Origin: Corbicula japonica
Taxonomy: Eukaryota; Mollusca; Bivalvia; Venerida; Cyrenidae
DNA: 64,000 bases
Assembly: GCA_038501625.1 (NCBI GenBank)
Contig: JAZAYU010000008.1
Location: 1,612,001 to 1,676,000, forward strand
Direction: 5' to 3'
Shown: piece after piece, positions 47,400 to 57,539 of the stretch
Position numbering within the stretch: the first letter of the stretch is position 1
How the letters are laid out: every line of letters begins with the position of its first letter
Notes under the pieces: model-generated
What the model was told of the DNA's origin: nothing
What the model saw: the letters and a program-made list of their open reading frames with translations, nothing else
Database searches by the model: none
Made by a program: the position numbers and the translations under genes

Positions 47400-48995
47400 A
47401 ACTTTCCTTGCACAATATATCTTCTTTTTTAAACTTCGCCTAATTCGCAATTTCTATCCAAACAATGCATTAGCTTAACTATTTTCGAATGTAGTGCCAC
47501 GTCTAACCCGCCCCCACACCTCCACCTCTGGAAATAATTAAATATGCATGTATATTCCAAACCAAAGGGGCTTTTGAGCCACGAGGGCTTGTAAGGACGC
47601 GCAAGTCTATCACGTGGTTTATGATGATTTACGTGCCATTATAAGTTTGTGTGTTTGAGCAAGTCATCTGACATATTATTTTAATCACAGATCAAACACA
47701 CGACTAACGACTGCATATAAACGGATTCGGGATTTAGATGAAAAATACTTGATACCACAAAACCCCTAATGGATCATCAGCTCGGACGGCTCGGGTACCG
47801 ACTTGGAATGAATTCTATTATCGGTCAAATTTAGCTGCACTCTAAGATCACAACGGACCATTAAAGAAAATGTACATTTTATGTACTCTTAATTTTTTGA
47901 GTTATTTCTGATGCTGGTATACCACGCTCGCTTATTAGTTGTGGTCTAATAAATTATATTAACAGAAAATTAAACAGAAAGTTATTTTTTTTATCCTTGT
48001 TTTTAGTTCTCGTCGTGCCTATAGGCTCAGCTGTTTTCCTTCATTCTCACCACATAAAACAAAAAAACCTGGAAATTTCATCATTAAAGAAACCATGAAA
48101 ATGCAAGTTTTGACAGCAACTAAGAGTTTTAGATCATATTTGCACCTGTAAATTTTGTAACTTAATCTTTATTTCTTGAAATGGAAATGTCTTTTATGAA
48201 TTTCGTGACTTTTCGCACCTTTTGACTTCTTTGGTTTTGCTTTCATTTGACTAAATAAGATTTATTGTGTTTCCACTGATCCAAAAATGCAATGAAGGTA
48301 ATTTTAAACAATCACAAATGAATTATGATCTTAAAGACTTAAAATAAACAGAGCTGCCTGAGGAGACTTCAGACTTTTCGTTTTCTTTCTTTGAAGACAA
48401 ATATAATTTTGGAAAAAAATCTTTTGATTGATTCGTTTTAAGATTTCAGTTTAAAAGTAAAACGCATGTAGCCAAAGAAAGTGACTATACTGTTGGAAAA
48501 CGTGTCAATTATGGCAATAATATTAAGATTAAAGCTATTCTAAGTCAATAAAATAAATTAATGTTGTAGAAGGCGTTTTTGAAATTAAATACTATGAAGA
48601 ATAAAACATGTTACTGCAAATATTTTGTTTACCGTTTGACTTAACACATCTATGCAACAGACTGGATGTGGTTCGCACAGACTGTAAAGTCTTAAAGTAT
48701 TGATCACCAAGCAAACAGAGCTGTTGTATATGATGCTACAGATTTACTGGTGAACTTTTGCGAACTAATAATAGAAATCATATTTCTTTCTTTTTTCGAT
48801 GTTGAATATTTACACCCATTGCAAAATTCAGGAATATCTACTTGTTTTACAAGATGAGCAAACATTGTATAAAAACACACACCCATTAGACACATTATTA
48901 TCTTTGTAGTCCTTTTTGTCAAATGAAACATAATATGGTAGGACTTCATTTCAATATTGTGCGTGCGTGCGTGTGTGTGTGTGTGGGCAAATACT
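47400..48995. other. No gene seen
   Basis: A (GTGC/GT)n tract at 48958-48986 is the only structured sequence. A 168-codon minus-strand frame (48704-49210) passes through this tract and the SINE and is rejected. Confidence 0.45.
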
Positions 48996-48999
48996 GTAC

Positions 49000-49760
49000 C
49001 CATTATAAGGCTTTCAAGGTTCTGTTCAATATTCTGTTCGCTTTCTAGTCGCGTAAACGGGTGACAAACGTTGATTTCTTTTCTTTTTTTTTTTTTTTTG
49101 GCGTTCACCTTTTCGGCGTGTAAGCGTGGTCCTATACCGACACCCGCCGAATCGGTCGTAATGCTAACCCTTACGACCTGAGCGCCAAGGAGGGAAGCCA
49201 TTACTACCATTTTTAAGTCTTTGGTATGACCCGGCCGGGGATCGAACCCACGACCTCCCAGTCCGGAAGCGGACGCTCTACCTACTGAGCTAACCGGGCT
49301 GGTACGTTGATTTCTCTTTTCATAGTTGAAAGTTCTTTACAAAGTACACAACATTTACTTGTCAGTATCATAATACTCTTGTAGGAATTTAAAATAATGT
49401 TTTGCATTGCTTAATTTTTGTGAATTAATGTAAATAGAATTTAAGGGAATATTTAGGTCAAGCTTTTTTCCTTTACTGTTCTAACTGTTCTTTACATATG
49501 TAAAATGAATATACACTTATAACGATGATTAAAATTTTGGGAAAAGATTCATTGAACGGCATAATGCCGTTGTTGAGATTTTGAAAATGTTCTTTTTTAT
49601 CGATGAACGTGCAAGGAGGGGTGTAGTGGAAAATGCAAAATGAAGATACATTTAGTAAAATTCATTTGTGCAAAGTTTCATTGAACGACATTTAGCCGTT
49701 ATTGAGATTTCGATAATTTTATTTTTTGTATCGATGAACGTGCAAGGAGGAGTGTAGTGG
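49000..49760 (+). repeat. Old dispersed repeat, copy 2, carrying the SINE
   Basis: Blocks before and after the SINE (TTCGCTTTCTAGTCGCG at 49037-, GGGAATATTTAGGTCAAGC at 49446-) align in order with 1200-1620. Downstream, a ~130-bp unit is doubled: GTTCATTGAACGGCATAATG-type and GATGAACGTGCAAGGAGG occur at about 49550-49625 and 49676-49750. Confidence 0.65.
49081..49303 (-). mobile_element. tRNA-headed SINE, RUDI/V-SINE-like
   Basis: Read on the minus strand: a tRNA-like head with A box TTAGCTCAGTAGG (49281-49293) and B box GGGTTCGATCCCC (49237-49249); then a body containing TCATACCAAAGACTTAAAAA and ATGGCTTCCCTCCTTGGCGC; then a poly-A tail (the T run at 49081-49100). The perfect 12-bp repeat ACGTTGATTTCT flanks it (49068-49079, 49304-49315). 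The head cannot form a standard anticodon arm, so it is not a tRNA gene. Family naming is from memory. Confidence 0.9.
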
Positions 49761-50130
49761 ACCCTTAAACATTGCTACATTACAAGCACATAGCAAGCTC
49801 TAGAAAAGCGAACAAGCTGTGAGTTAAAATTAGACAGTTTTAATGCGTAAACACTCTGATAAAGAAGTAAGTGTATAAGCATTTGTTATACAAAATAATG
49901 AATTAAATACTTCTTCAGTTTAAATATTAATGAAGCCTATCCGTCACTCTATAATTACATTATTTGCATCCTTATCTGCAGGTACCAACACAAATCTTTT
50001 ATGAAAGTCTTGAATTCCATTTTCAAACTACGAAGGTTGAAAAGATGTAGAGGTGGTAATAAAGCTGCGTTTCTTTTATGCTAAGCTATACGTATGGTTT
50101 GAAATGGTTTGAAAATTAACTTAAAGTAAG
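49760..50130. other. No gene seen
   Basis: AT-rich and unrecognised. Confidence 0.45.
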
Positions 50131-50139
50131 AGCATAATG

Positions 50140-50355
50140 TTTAGCATGTTCTCTATTTGTTTTATTCCTGTCATCTTGTTATGACTGATGTTTTGCTAGT
50201 CGCTCAGTAAGGTCATTGAGTACCCATATTTGCTCTGCAATACCATTAGAATGTTATGTTTTAAACGTTTGTGCTTTGCATGCAACATTGTCAAGTTGAT
50301 GGGTGGGTTAGATCTAAGTTACCAAGACAATATGTATTTGTTTGTTTCTATGAAT
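50140..50355 (-). repeat. Family Q, reversed 3' portion
   Basis: GTCATTGAGTACCCATATTTGC, GCTTTGCATGCAACATTGTC, GGGTGGGTTAGATCTAAGTT and TTTGTTTGTTTCTATGA mirror the 3' end of family Q (tail blocks of 7780-7965 read backwards). Confidence 0.45.
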
Positions 50356-50397
50356 TTGAGCCATAGATTAAAAGGAAACGTTGGAATAATGCACTAA

Positions 50398-51035
50398 ACA
50401 CTACAAAAATGAAAATATTGCAGGCTCGGTTTGATTGAGACCGTTCATGGGCAGTAATGGAAAATATGCATATTACTGCCCACTCCGCCTAGCGGGTTGA
50501 GCGCAACTCAATATTTAAACTTATAAACAGTACAATTTTGATCCATCCCAAATGATGGTTTGCATTGGGCGGTGAACATGGAACCTTCGTCGTCGGAATT
50601 GCAGGGCTAGGCGCTGTCGCCGTGACGGTACGAGTTCGCTCTCAGGTGGAGTCAATATCTTTTGAAATTCACAGTAGCGCTGTTTTGCATTGAGGAGCCT
50701 TAAAAAGCCTCTCCGTACATATAGTCAGTACTGTTATCGGTAAAACAAACGTTACCGATCGTTCAATTATGATTACGTACATCAGGGCTATCCGATCAAC
50801 CTTTCTTGGGGTTGTCCCGGTCGCGTCGTCGGAATTGCAGGGCTAGGCGCGACGCTGTGACGGTGTGGGTTCGATCCCAGGTAGAGGCAATATCATTTCT
50901 ATGCGGTATTTTCAGATCAATACCATCCCATGTTCATGGGCGTATAGTACCAAGATAAAAGAATGGGTTTGCGCACCCTAGAATCTCATTAACCCCCAAA
51001 GGCAAAACTGGTTTGCTATTGATCATTCCAAGGCG
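50398..51035 (+). repeat. Family S copy split by an insertion
   Basis: AAATGAAAATATTGCAGGCT to GGCGGTGAACATGGAACCTTC (50409-50588) is interrupted. It resumes at TATGCGGTATTTTCAGATCA (50900-) and runs to CCCCCAAAGGCAAAAC (50993-51009). The other copies show the two parts directly joined. Confidence 0.8.
50589..50899 (+). mobile_element. ~310-bp insertion with direct repeats and a tRNA-type B box
   Basis: CGTCGTCGGAATTGCAGGGC continues to TAGGCG and occurs at 50588 and again at 50824, exactly 236 bp apart. In the second copy it leads to GTGTGGGTTCGATCCCAGGT, a good B box (GGTTCGATCCC at 50868-50878). The first copy has the diverged GTACGAGTTCGCTCTCAGGT at the same place. It looks like a tandem dimer of a tRNA-related SINE, or a SINE with a partial duplication. 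Confidence 0.65.
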
Positions 51036-51384
51036 GTTAACCCTCGAGATCTCATTTTCATTACTTCTTTAATTGCTCGTGTGCCTTTTTGAACCTATCA
51101 ATTTATAAACCCGTGCCCTCTTTTCCTGTTGAAGGTGTTCTAGGTGTGGCCACTCCTGCTACACATATTTCACTTATTTACAACATGTATTGCAAAACTA
51201 GCTCAATGATATCGACTTGTGGGGCATTAAAATCAATTTCGGAAGGATTCTATATTTGGGAACTTTTTACATTTAAAAATAACAGTCTCTGTAGTCTTTG
51301 ATAACAGGAAGTAGATCTATCTCTTGATCATACCTGCTGATCTACTTTTCTACATTTAGTTTTAAACTCTTCCTTGTAATCATC

Positions 51385-52005
51385 AACGGAAGAAAAGGAA
51401 ATTTTGAAAAGCCATCGAACGCAACAAATATGATACTATTGCAGGCTCAGTGCTGTTATCAATTACGTCCTTTGAAGGTCGTTTAGCACGATACTAATGT
51501 ATCTTTATAGTACATATAAAATTAGTATTTTTAATATTTCGGCCAGATTTTAAAAGGGTGGTTTTAATCAGTCACCCTTGGGAATTACTTCCAGTTTTAA
51601 ATTTTTGTCTTGGCGTTATTTTTGCATTTGGTGTTCTCCGATTTATATTCTCAGATCCCCTGTCAAAATTGTATTCAGTTCCGCCAATTGTTTTCTCGCT
51701 TAGGGCAAACTATTATTTCATTGTAAGGCCATACGCCGCTGATCATGGAATAGTGGTAATCTGAAATACCGCATTGAAGGTCCCATGTTCACCATCATAT
51801 GCATACCATCGTTTGGGATGAATAAAAAATTGTACTGTTTACTGAAGTAAATATCGAGTTGCACTAAACCCGTGGCTAGGCTGCGTGAGCATTAATATGC
51901 AATCCCATTTTACTATTCATTACTGGGCTCAATCAAACCGAGCCTGCAATATTTTTATATTTGTATTGTTCGGTGGCTTTCAAACTTCCCTTTTCATCTG
52001 TTTCA
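51385..52005. mobile_element. Family S inverted pair, ~620 bp
   Basis: The left end AAAGGAAATTTTGAAAAGCC to TATTGCAGGCTCAGT (51395-51452) is short. The right side is a long reversed copy: GGCGAACGG-type body with CATACGCCGCTGATCATGGA, TGCATACCATCGTTTGGGAT, CTCAATCAAACCGAGCCTGC, ending TTCCCTTTTCATCTGTTTCA (52005). The organisation resembles 28388-29471. Confidence 0.75.
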
Positions 52006-52535
52006 GAATGATTGAGTCTGCTCATGGGCAGTAATGGAAATGCATATAACTGCCACGCAATCTAGCCACGAGTTGAGCACAACTTAATCATAAACATTTC
52101 GATTTAACCAATATGACGGATTCATATGGCCATGAACATGGAACCTTCCGTGCGATATTTTCGGAATAACACCATTCCATGTTCAACGGCGTATGGTCGC
52201 TAGATGAAAGAATGGGTTTGTCCCAAACGATAAAAAATGGGCGAAACTGAACAGAATAAATTTTAACAGTGGATCTAAAAATATAAGTCATTTATATTAC
52301 AGTGGAAGACAATGACAAAAAATAAAAAGTAAGAAGTATATCCTTGGAGTGATTGAACAATATCCAGATCTACATTTTCTAGGATATTGAAACCGCTTAT
52401 CTTAAAACTAGCCGCAATATTTAAATTGAAGTTCTATTAACACACATAGTATCGTGTTCAGCGTCCTTCAAACTGATAACACCACTGCCTGAATGTCCAC
52501 TTGGCACGAAGAACGCTGCTTAGATATTTAAACAG
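52006..52535 (+). repeat. Family S, forward copy
   Basis: Starts inside the family at GATTGAGTCTGCTCATGGGC, so its head is missing. It runs through GTTCAACGGCGTATGGTCGC and GGAGTGATTGAACAATATCC to a stretch shared only with 30450-30690 (GTATCGTGTTCAGCGTCCTT). Confidence 0.7.
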
Positions 52536-52755
52536 ATGAAAAAATGGAAATTTGAAAGATATCAAACACGACAAAAATAAAAATATCGCAGGCTCGGTTT
52601 GGTTATGCCTGTTCGAGGGCAGTAATGGAAATAGGGGGGAATTACTGCCCTCGCCGCCTAGTCCCGGGTTCAGCGCAACTCAATATTTACACCAGTAAAC
52701 AGTACAATATCGATCTATACATGGTGTGCATATGGCAGTGAACATGCTATTGTGA
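52527..52755 (+). repeat. Family S, 5' part
   Basis: TTAAACAGATGAAAAAATGG opens the copy; CGCAGGCTCGGTTTGGTTAT, GGGCAGTAATGGAAATAGGG, AGTAAACAGTACAATATCGA and GCATATGGCAGTGAACATG follow, then it stops. Confidence 0.8.
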
Positions 52756-53082
52756 ATGCTTGACTGTCCTTTATAATGTAATGTGGTCATAATGAGCTGA
52801 TCCAAAAGCTACAAAAACAATACATTCAAATAACTGTATCTATACATTTTAATAATAGTTTCATTTCTTGATTTTACAGTTAAAAGTAACAAAAAGTCTT
52901 AAACATATCTTTGAACAACAAAATATGTCGACACATGTAAGTTACATATACACTTTTCACTTTAAGCAATAAAAAAGAGCTGGTGTATGTCCTTGCACTA
53001 GAGCAAATCTTCTGAAAATATAGTACTTGTCTATTGCAATAATAATAATAACAATACTTCTTTACAATAATAATAATAACTA

Positions 53083-54497
53083 GATGTTTTTTGTGAAAAA
53101 CGCATGTCTCCCCCTGCGCCGCACCCCCCCCCCCCCTGCGCCCAGACCCCTGTGACCTTGACCTTTGACCTACTGATCCCATAATCAATAGGGTTCTTCT
53201 ACTCAATAAGGGCTATTACCCTATGCTCTGGGTCAAGCGGTACTCCAGTAATTGACCGGATACGGTTTTTACTCTTCGGGGCCCCTGTGACCTTGACCTT
53301 TGACCTACTGACCCCAAAATCAATAGGAGTCCTCTACTCAATAAGGACATCCATCGTATGAAGTTTGAATGGTCTGAGTAAAATAGAACTCCTATTATTG
53401 AGTGGAAACGGTTTTCACTCTTCAGGCCCCTGTGACCTTGACCTTTGACCTACTGACCCCAAAATCAATAGGGTTCTTCTAATCAAAAAGGGCTATCACC
53501 CTATGAATTTTGAAGGCTGTGGGTCAAACGGTACTCCAGTTATTGAGCGGAAACGGTTTTCACTCTTCAGGCCCCTGTGACCTTGACCATTGACCTACTG
53601 ACCCCAAAATCAATAGGGTTCTTCTACTCAATAAGGGCTATCACCCTATGAAGTTTGAAGGCTCTGGGTCAAAGGGTACTCAAATAATTGAGCGGAAACG
53701 GTTTTCACTCTTCGGGTCACTGTGACCTTGACCTTTGACCTACTGACCCCAAAACCAATAGGGTTCTTCTACTCAATAAGGGCTGTCATCCTATGAAGTT
53801 TGAAGGCTCTGGGTCAAATGGTACTCGAATTATTGAGCGGAAACCGTTTTCTCTCTTCGGGTCACTGTGACCTTGACCTTTGACCTACTGACCCCAAAAT
53901 CAGTAGGGTTCTTCTACTCAATAAGGGCTATCACCCTATGAAGTTTGAAGGCTCTGGGTCAAAGGGTACTCAAATTATTGAGCGGAAACGGTTTTCACTC
54001 TTCGGGTCACTGTGACCTTGACCTTTGACCTACTGACCCCAAAACCAATAGGGTTCTTCTACTCAATAAGGGCTGTCATCCTATGAAGTTTGAAGGCTCT
54101 GGGTCAAAAGGTACTTGAGTTATTGAGCGGAAACGGTTTTCACTCTTCGGGTCACTGTGACCTTGACCTTTGACCTACTGACCCCAAAACCAATAGGGTT
54201 CTTCTACTCAATAAGGGATATCACCCTATGAAGTTTGGAGGCTCTGGGTCAAAGGGTACTTGAGTTATTGAGCGGAAACGGTTTTCACTCTTTGGGTCAC
54301 TGTGACCTTGACCTTTGACCTACTGACCCCAAAATCAAAAGGGTTCTTCTACTCAATAAGGGCTATCACCCTATGAAGTTTGAAGGCTCTGGGTCAAAGG
54401 GTACTCCAGTTATTGAGCGGAAACGAAGTGTGACAGACGGACTGACGGACAGACGGACAGGGCAAAAACAATATGTCTCCCCCAGAGGGGGGGAGAC

Positions 54498-54501
<4 letters not shown>
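53083..54501. repeat. 145-bp tandem array 1 (nine units)
   Basis: TGTGACCTTGACC recurs at 53151, 53286, 53431, 53576, 53721, 53866, 54011, 54156 and 54301: one step of 135 and then seven of exactly 145. Units carry CAGGCCCCTGTGACC or CGGGTCACTGTGACC, GACCCCAAAATCAATAGGGT, ACTCAATAAGGGCTATCACC, CCTATGAAGTTTGAAGGCTC and TATTGAGCGGAAACGGTTTT. The array is bounded by ATGTCTCCCCC at left (53104) and GGGGGGGAGACATA at right (54487-54500). A GACGGACAGACGGACAGG tail precedes the right end. Both outer sides are (TAA)n. Confidence 0.95.

Positions 54502-54565
<64 letters not shown>
54502..54565. repeat. (TAA)n-(TTA)n microsatellite
   Basis: A run of ATA/TAA triplets directly after the GAGACATA end of array 1 changes into its complement ATT/TTA at about 54535, forming a simple-sequence palindrome. 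Confidence 0.95.
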
Positions 54566-54567
<2 letters not shown>

Positions 54568-54591
54568 TTATTAAGAGAAAGTTGACTTATA

Positions 54592-54820
54592 CTACTCAAA
54601 ATTTGATAAGGATCACTTAAAAGATGGTGTTTAATCCTTACATTGTTTAGAACAATAACATATTTTCTTTGATTCTTAAAAATTTGTTCATTTGACATCA
54701 GCTTTGTGTCAAAAAAAAGGAATGAGCTGTCAAACTGTTGAAGCGGAACTGCAGTTGAAATTTGGTAGGGGAGATAATTCAAGATAAAACAGAAAGTGAT
54801 CCTTATCAAATTTTGAGTAG
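54592..54820. mobile_element. 229-bp mariner-like MITE with TA duplication
   Basis: Inverted ends CTACTCAAAATTTGATAAGG, then ATCACTT, at left and the exact complement at right. TA flanks both ends (54590-54591, 54821-54822). The end sequence is of the same general form as the MITE at 3518-4075 (CTNAACAAAA...AAGTATCCACTT). It interrupts the spacer between arrays 1 and 2; the matching spacer after array 2 lacks it. Confidence 0.85.
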
Positions 54821-54874
54821 TATATAAAAAATTATCTCTAAAAGTTGTAACAAGGAATGAAAAATGATACCTTC

Positions 54875-54902
<28 letters not shown>

Positions 54903-54905
<3 letters not shown>

Positions 54906-56263
54906 TAGAATCTGTTTTTGTGAAAAACACATGTCTCCCCCCGTCACCCTATTGAATGAAGGCGAAGGAAGTGATATCACCTTTTTGAAACGGAAGCCTG
55001 TGTCATTTATTATGGTATAATGAACATGCACATTATATATATTAACTCTACGGGCCCCTGTGATGTTGAAGTCTGGCCTAAATACCCCAAAGTCTACAGG
55101 GTTCTTCAAGGCTGTAACAGCAACCATTGTATGAAGTTTGTAGGCTCTAGGTAAAATAAAACTCCAGTTAGTGAGAGGAAACCATTTTCCCTCATCGGGC
55201 CCCTGTGACCTTGACCTTTGACCTACTGACCCCAAAGTCAATAGGAGTCCTCTACTCAATAAGGACATCCATCGTATGAAGTTTGAAGGCTCTGGGAGAA
55301 ATAGAACTCCTGTTATTGATTGGAAATGGTTTTCACACTTCGGGCCCCTGTGACCTTGACCTACTGATCCCAAAATCAATAGGGTTCTTCTACTCTATAA
55401 GGGCTATCACCCTATGAAGTTTGAAGGCTCTGGTTCAAAGGGTACTCGAGTTAGTGAGCGGAAACGGTTTTCACACTTTGGGCCCCTGTGACCTTGACCT
55501 TTCACCTACTGACCCCAAAATCAATAGGGTTCTTCTACTCAATAAGGGCTATCACCCTATGAAGTTTGAATGCTCTGGGTCAAAGGGTACTCGAGTTATT
55601 GAGCGGAAACGGTTTTCACACTTTGGGACCCTGTGACCTTGACCTTTGACAGACTGACCCCAAAATCAATAGGGTTCTTCTACTCAAAAAGGGCTAACAC
55701 CCTATGAAATTTGAAGGCTCTGGGTGAAAAGGTACTCGAGTTATTGAGCAGAAACGGTTTTCACACTTCCGGCCCCTGTGACCTTGACCTTTGACCTACT
55801 GACCCCAAAATCAATAGGGTTCTTCTACTCAATAAGGGCTATCATCCTATGAAGTTTGAATGCTCTGGGTCAAAGGGTACTCGAGTTAGTGAGCGGAAAC
55901 GGTTTTCACACTTCGGGCCCCTGTGACCTTGACCTTTGACCTACTGACCCCAAAATCAATAGGGTTCTTTTACTCAATAAGGGCTATCACCCTATGAAAT
56001 TTGAAGGCTCTGGGTGAAAAGGTACTCAAGTTATTGAGCGGAAATGGTTTTCACACTTCGGGCCCCTGTGACCTTGACCTTTGACCTACTGACCCCAAAA
56101 TCAATAGGGTTCTTAAACTCAGTAAGGGCTATCACCGTATGAAGTTTGAAGGCTCTGGGTCAAAGGGTACTCCAGTTATTGAGCGGAAACGAACTGTGAC
56201 AGACCGACTGACGGACAGACGAACAAGGCAAAAACAATATGTCTCCCCCAGAGGGGTGGAGAC

Positions 56264-56265
<2 letters not shown>
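54903..56265. repeat. 145-bp tandem array 2 (eight units)
   Basis: The unit landmark falls at 55059, 55204, 55349, 55487, 55632, 55777, 55922 and 56067; all steps are 145 except one of 138, caused by loss of 7 bp (CTTTGAC). The first unit is diverged (TGATGTTGAAGTCTGGCC). The ends match array 1: ACTAGAATCTGTTTTTGTGA then ATGTCTCCCCC at left, and ATGTCTCCCCCAGAGGGGTG then GAGACATA at right. A false 337-codon minus-strand ORF (54366-55379) crosses from array 1 into this array. Confidence 0.95.

Positions 56266-56320
<55 letters not shown>
56266..56320. repeat. (TAA)n microsatellite after array 2
   Basis: ATAATAATAATAATAATAAT begins inside the GAGACATA terminus, as after array 1. The next 60 bp (TATAAAAAAATATCTCAAAA, AGTTGTAAGAAGGAATGAAA, GACCTTCT) match the sequence that follows the MITE after array 1. 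Confidence 0.95.
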
Positions 56321-56384
56321 TCTAAACTTATAAAAAAATATCTCAAAAAGTTGTAAGAAGGAATGAAATTGAGACCTTCTTACA

Positions 56385-57170
56385 ACAAACAGCAACAACA
56401 ACAAAAGCATACAGTATAAAAACATGGATTTGCTGGAAATTTTGCAAACTGTGATGATGAGATAAAATTTGTGTAGTTTCACTATATTTTAATCATTGCA
56501 CACATAAAACCTTGAACCTCATTTCTCATAGAAAGAACAAAAAGTCTCAATAATGTCCATAATAGAATTTCTTTGATTACTTTTTATTTCAATTGATTAA
56601 ATTTTGAAAACTTTAATGAGTTTCAAAACTTGTCATTGACTTATTACAGGCCAACTTTCAATCTGATCTTATTCGAACAAAGTAACTATTAACAATATTG
56701 TTTAGAGCTTGGGCTTTGAATAGAAATTACATACATGACAAGTATAAACTTGCACTGAATGTTAATCTTAAGCGAGCAAAAATATTTTTAAAAGAGCATG
56801 TAGGGCCCATATCTCAGGACTTGATGATTGTGTGCTCAGGTGAGACAGCATGCTCGACTATTCACATCATTTTTTTTTTAAATAAATGCAATTATGAAAG
56901 TAGCTGTCATTTCATCTATTTTATTTTCACAAAGTTTTTTATTTAATTTGAAGATAAAATGAACAATAATTATTGCCAAACATCCATATGAATACAGTAC
57001 AGAATAATATGAAAAAGGCAATGATTAAAGAGAAAATTTATTTAAAGCATACATTCAATCCCTGTAATATTGTAAGCCGGAATGGATGAACACTGTAAAA
57101 TATGTTTAGAATCATTAGCAATTTTGAAAGTAATTAAAGATGTTGAATTGAATATATATAAAACTGTGAA
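56385..57170. other. No gene; start of a GACAGCATGCTCGACT element
   Basis: GAGACAGCATGCTCGACTAT at 56843-56862 is the same opening as the composite element at 61930-61963. It continues into poorly conserved AT-rich sequence. Confidence 0.5.
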
Positions 57171-57171
57171 A

Positions 57172-57400
57172 CGTGCATATCAGGAATAGCCACACTCAGA
57201 AAACAAAACCTCCCCAAAAAATTTCAATTAAAATACTCTTGCCAAAACAGGTTCTCATAGGAACAAGCAAGTACAAGTTTTCTTGGTGAATTAGATCCAA
57301 CAAGGCCATATTACTCGATAATGTTGCAAAAACAGCATACTAACGTAAAAGACACTCATGGCAATGCAGGGTTAATCATTTCACTCAGATATTTTCTATT
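57172..57400 (+). repeat. Family Q copy with internal deletion
   Basis: GCATATCAGGAATAGCCACA and CTCAGAAAACAAAACCTCCC are followed almost at once by CTTGCCAAAACAGGTTCTCA, so about 190 bp of the middle are missing. Its 3' part is clear: CAAGTACAAGTTTTCTTGGT, GAATTAGATCCAACAAGGCC, GGCAATGCAGGGTTAATC. Confidence 0.8.
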
Positions 57401-57539
57401 AAGTTTAAATGGGTAATAAATTTAAAATAATTTTGTTAGAATTAGTCCCTTATTTTATAATTTATGACTGTGAATAATTAAAATAGTTTAATAAAATTTG
57501 AAGATTAAAATCTAGGGAGTAATTCCTTAGATTTTTAAT

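Noticed and set aside
48704..49210. 168-codon minus-strand ORF
   Set aside because: It begins inside the SINE body, crosses the poly-A tail (lysine run) and a GT tract (HTHTHART), and shows no domain.
49225..49303. Functional tRNA gene on the minus strand
   Set aside because: A and B boxes are present, but the anticodon arm is malformed. The segment continues into a SINE body with poly-A and a target duplication.
54366..55379. 337-codon minus-strand ORF, the longest in the window
   Set aside because: It runs through the end of array 1, (TAA)n, a MITE and the start of array 2, and contains poly-N, poly-Y and poly-I runs from the microsatellite. No protein family is visible.
53083..56265. CRISPR-like array
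   Set aside because: Units are contiguous 145-bp satellites without unique spacers, in an animal genome.
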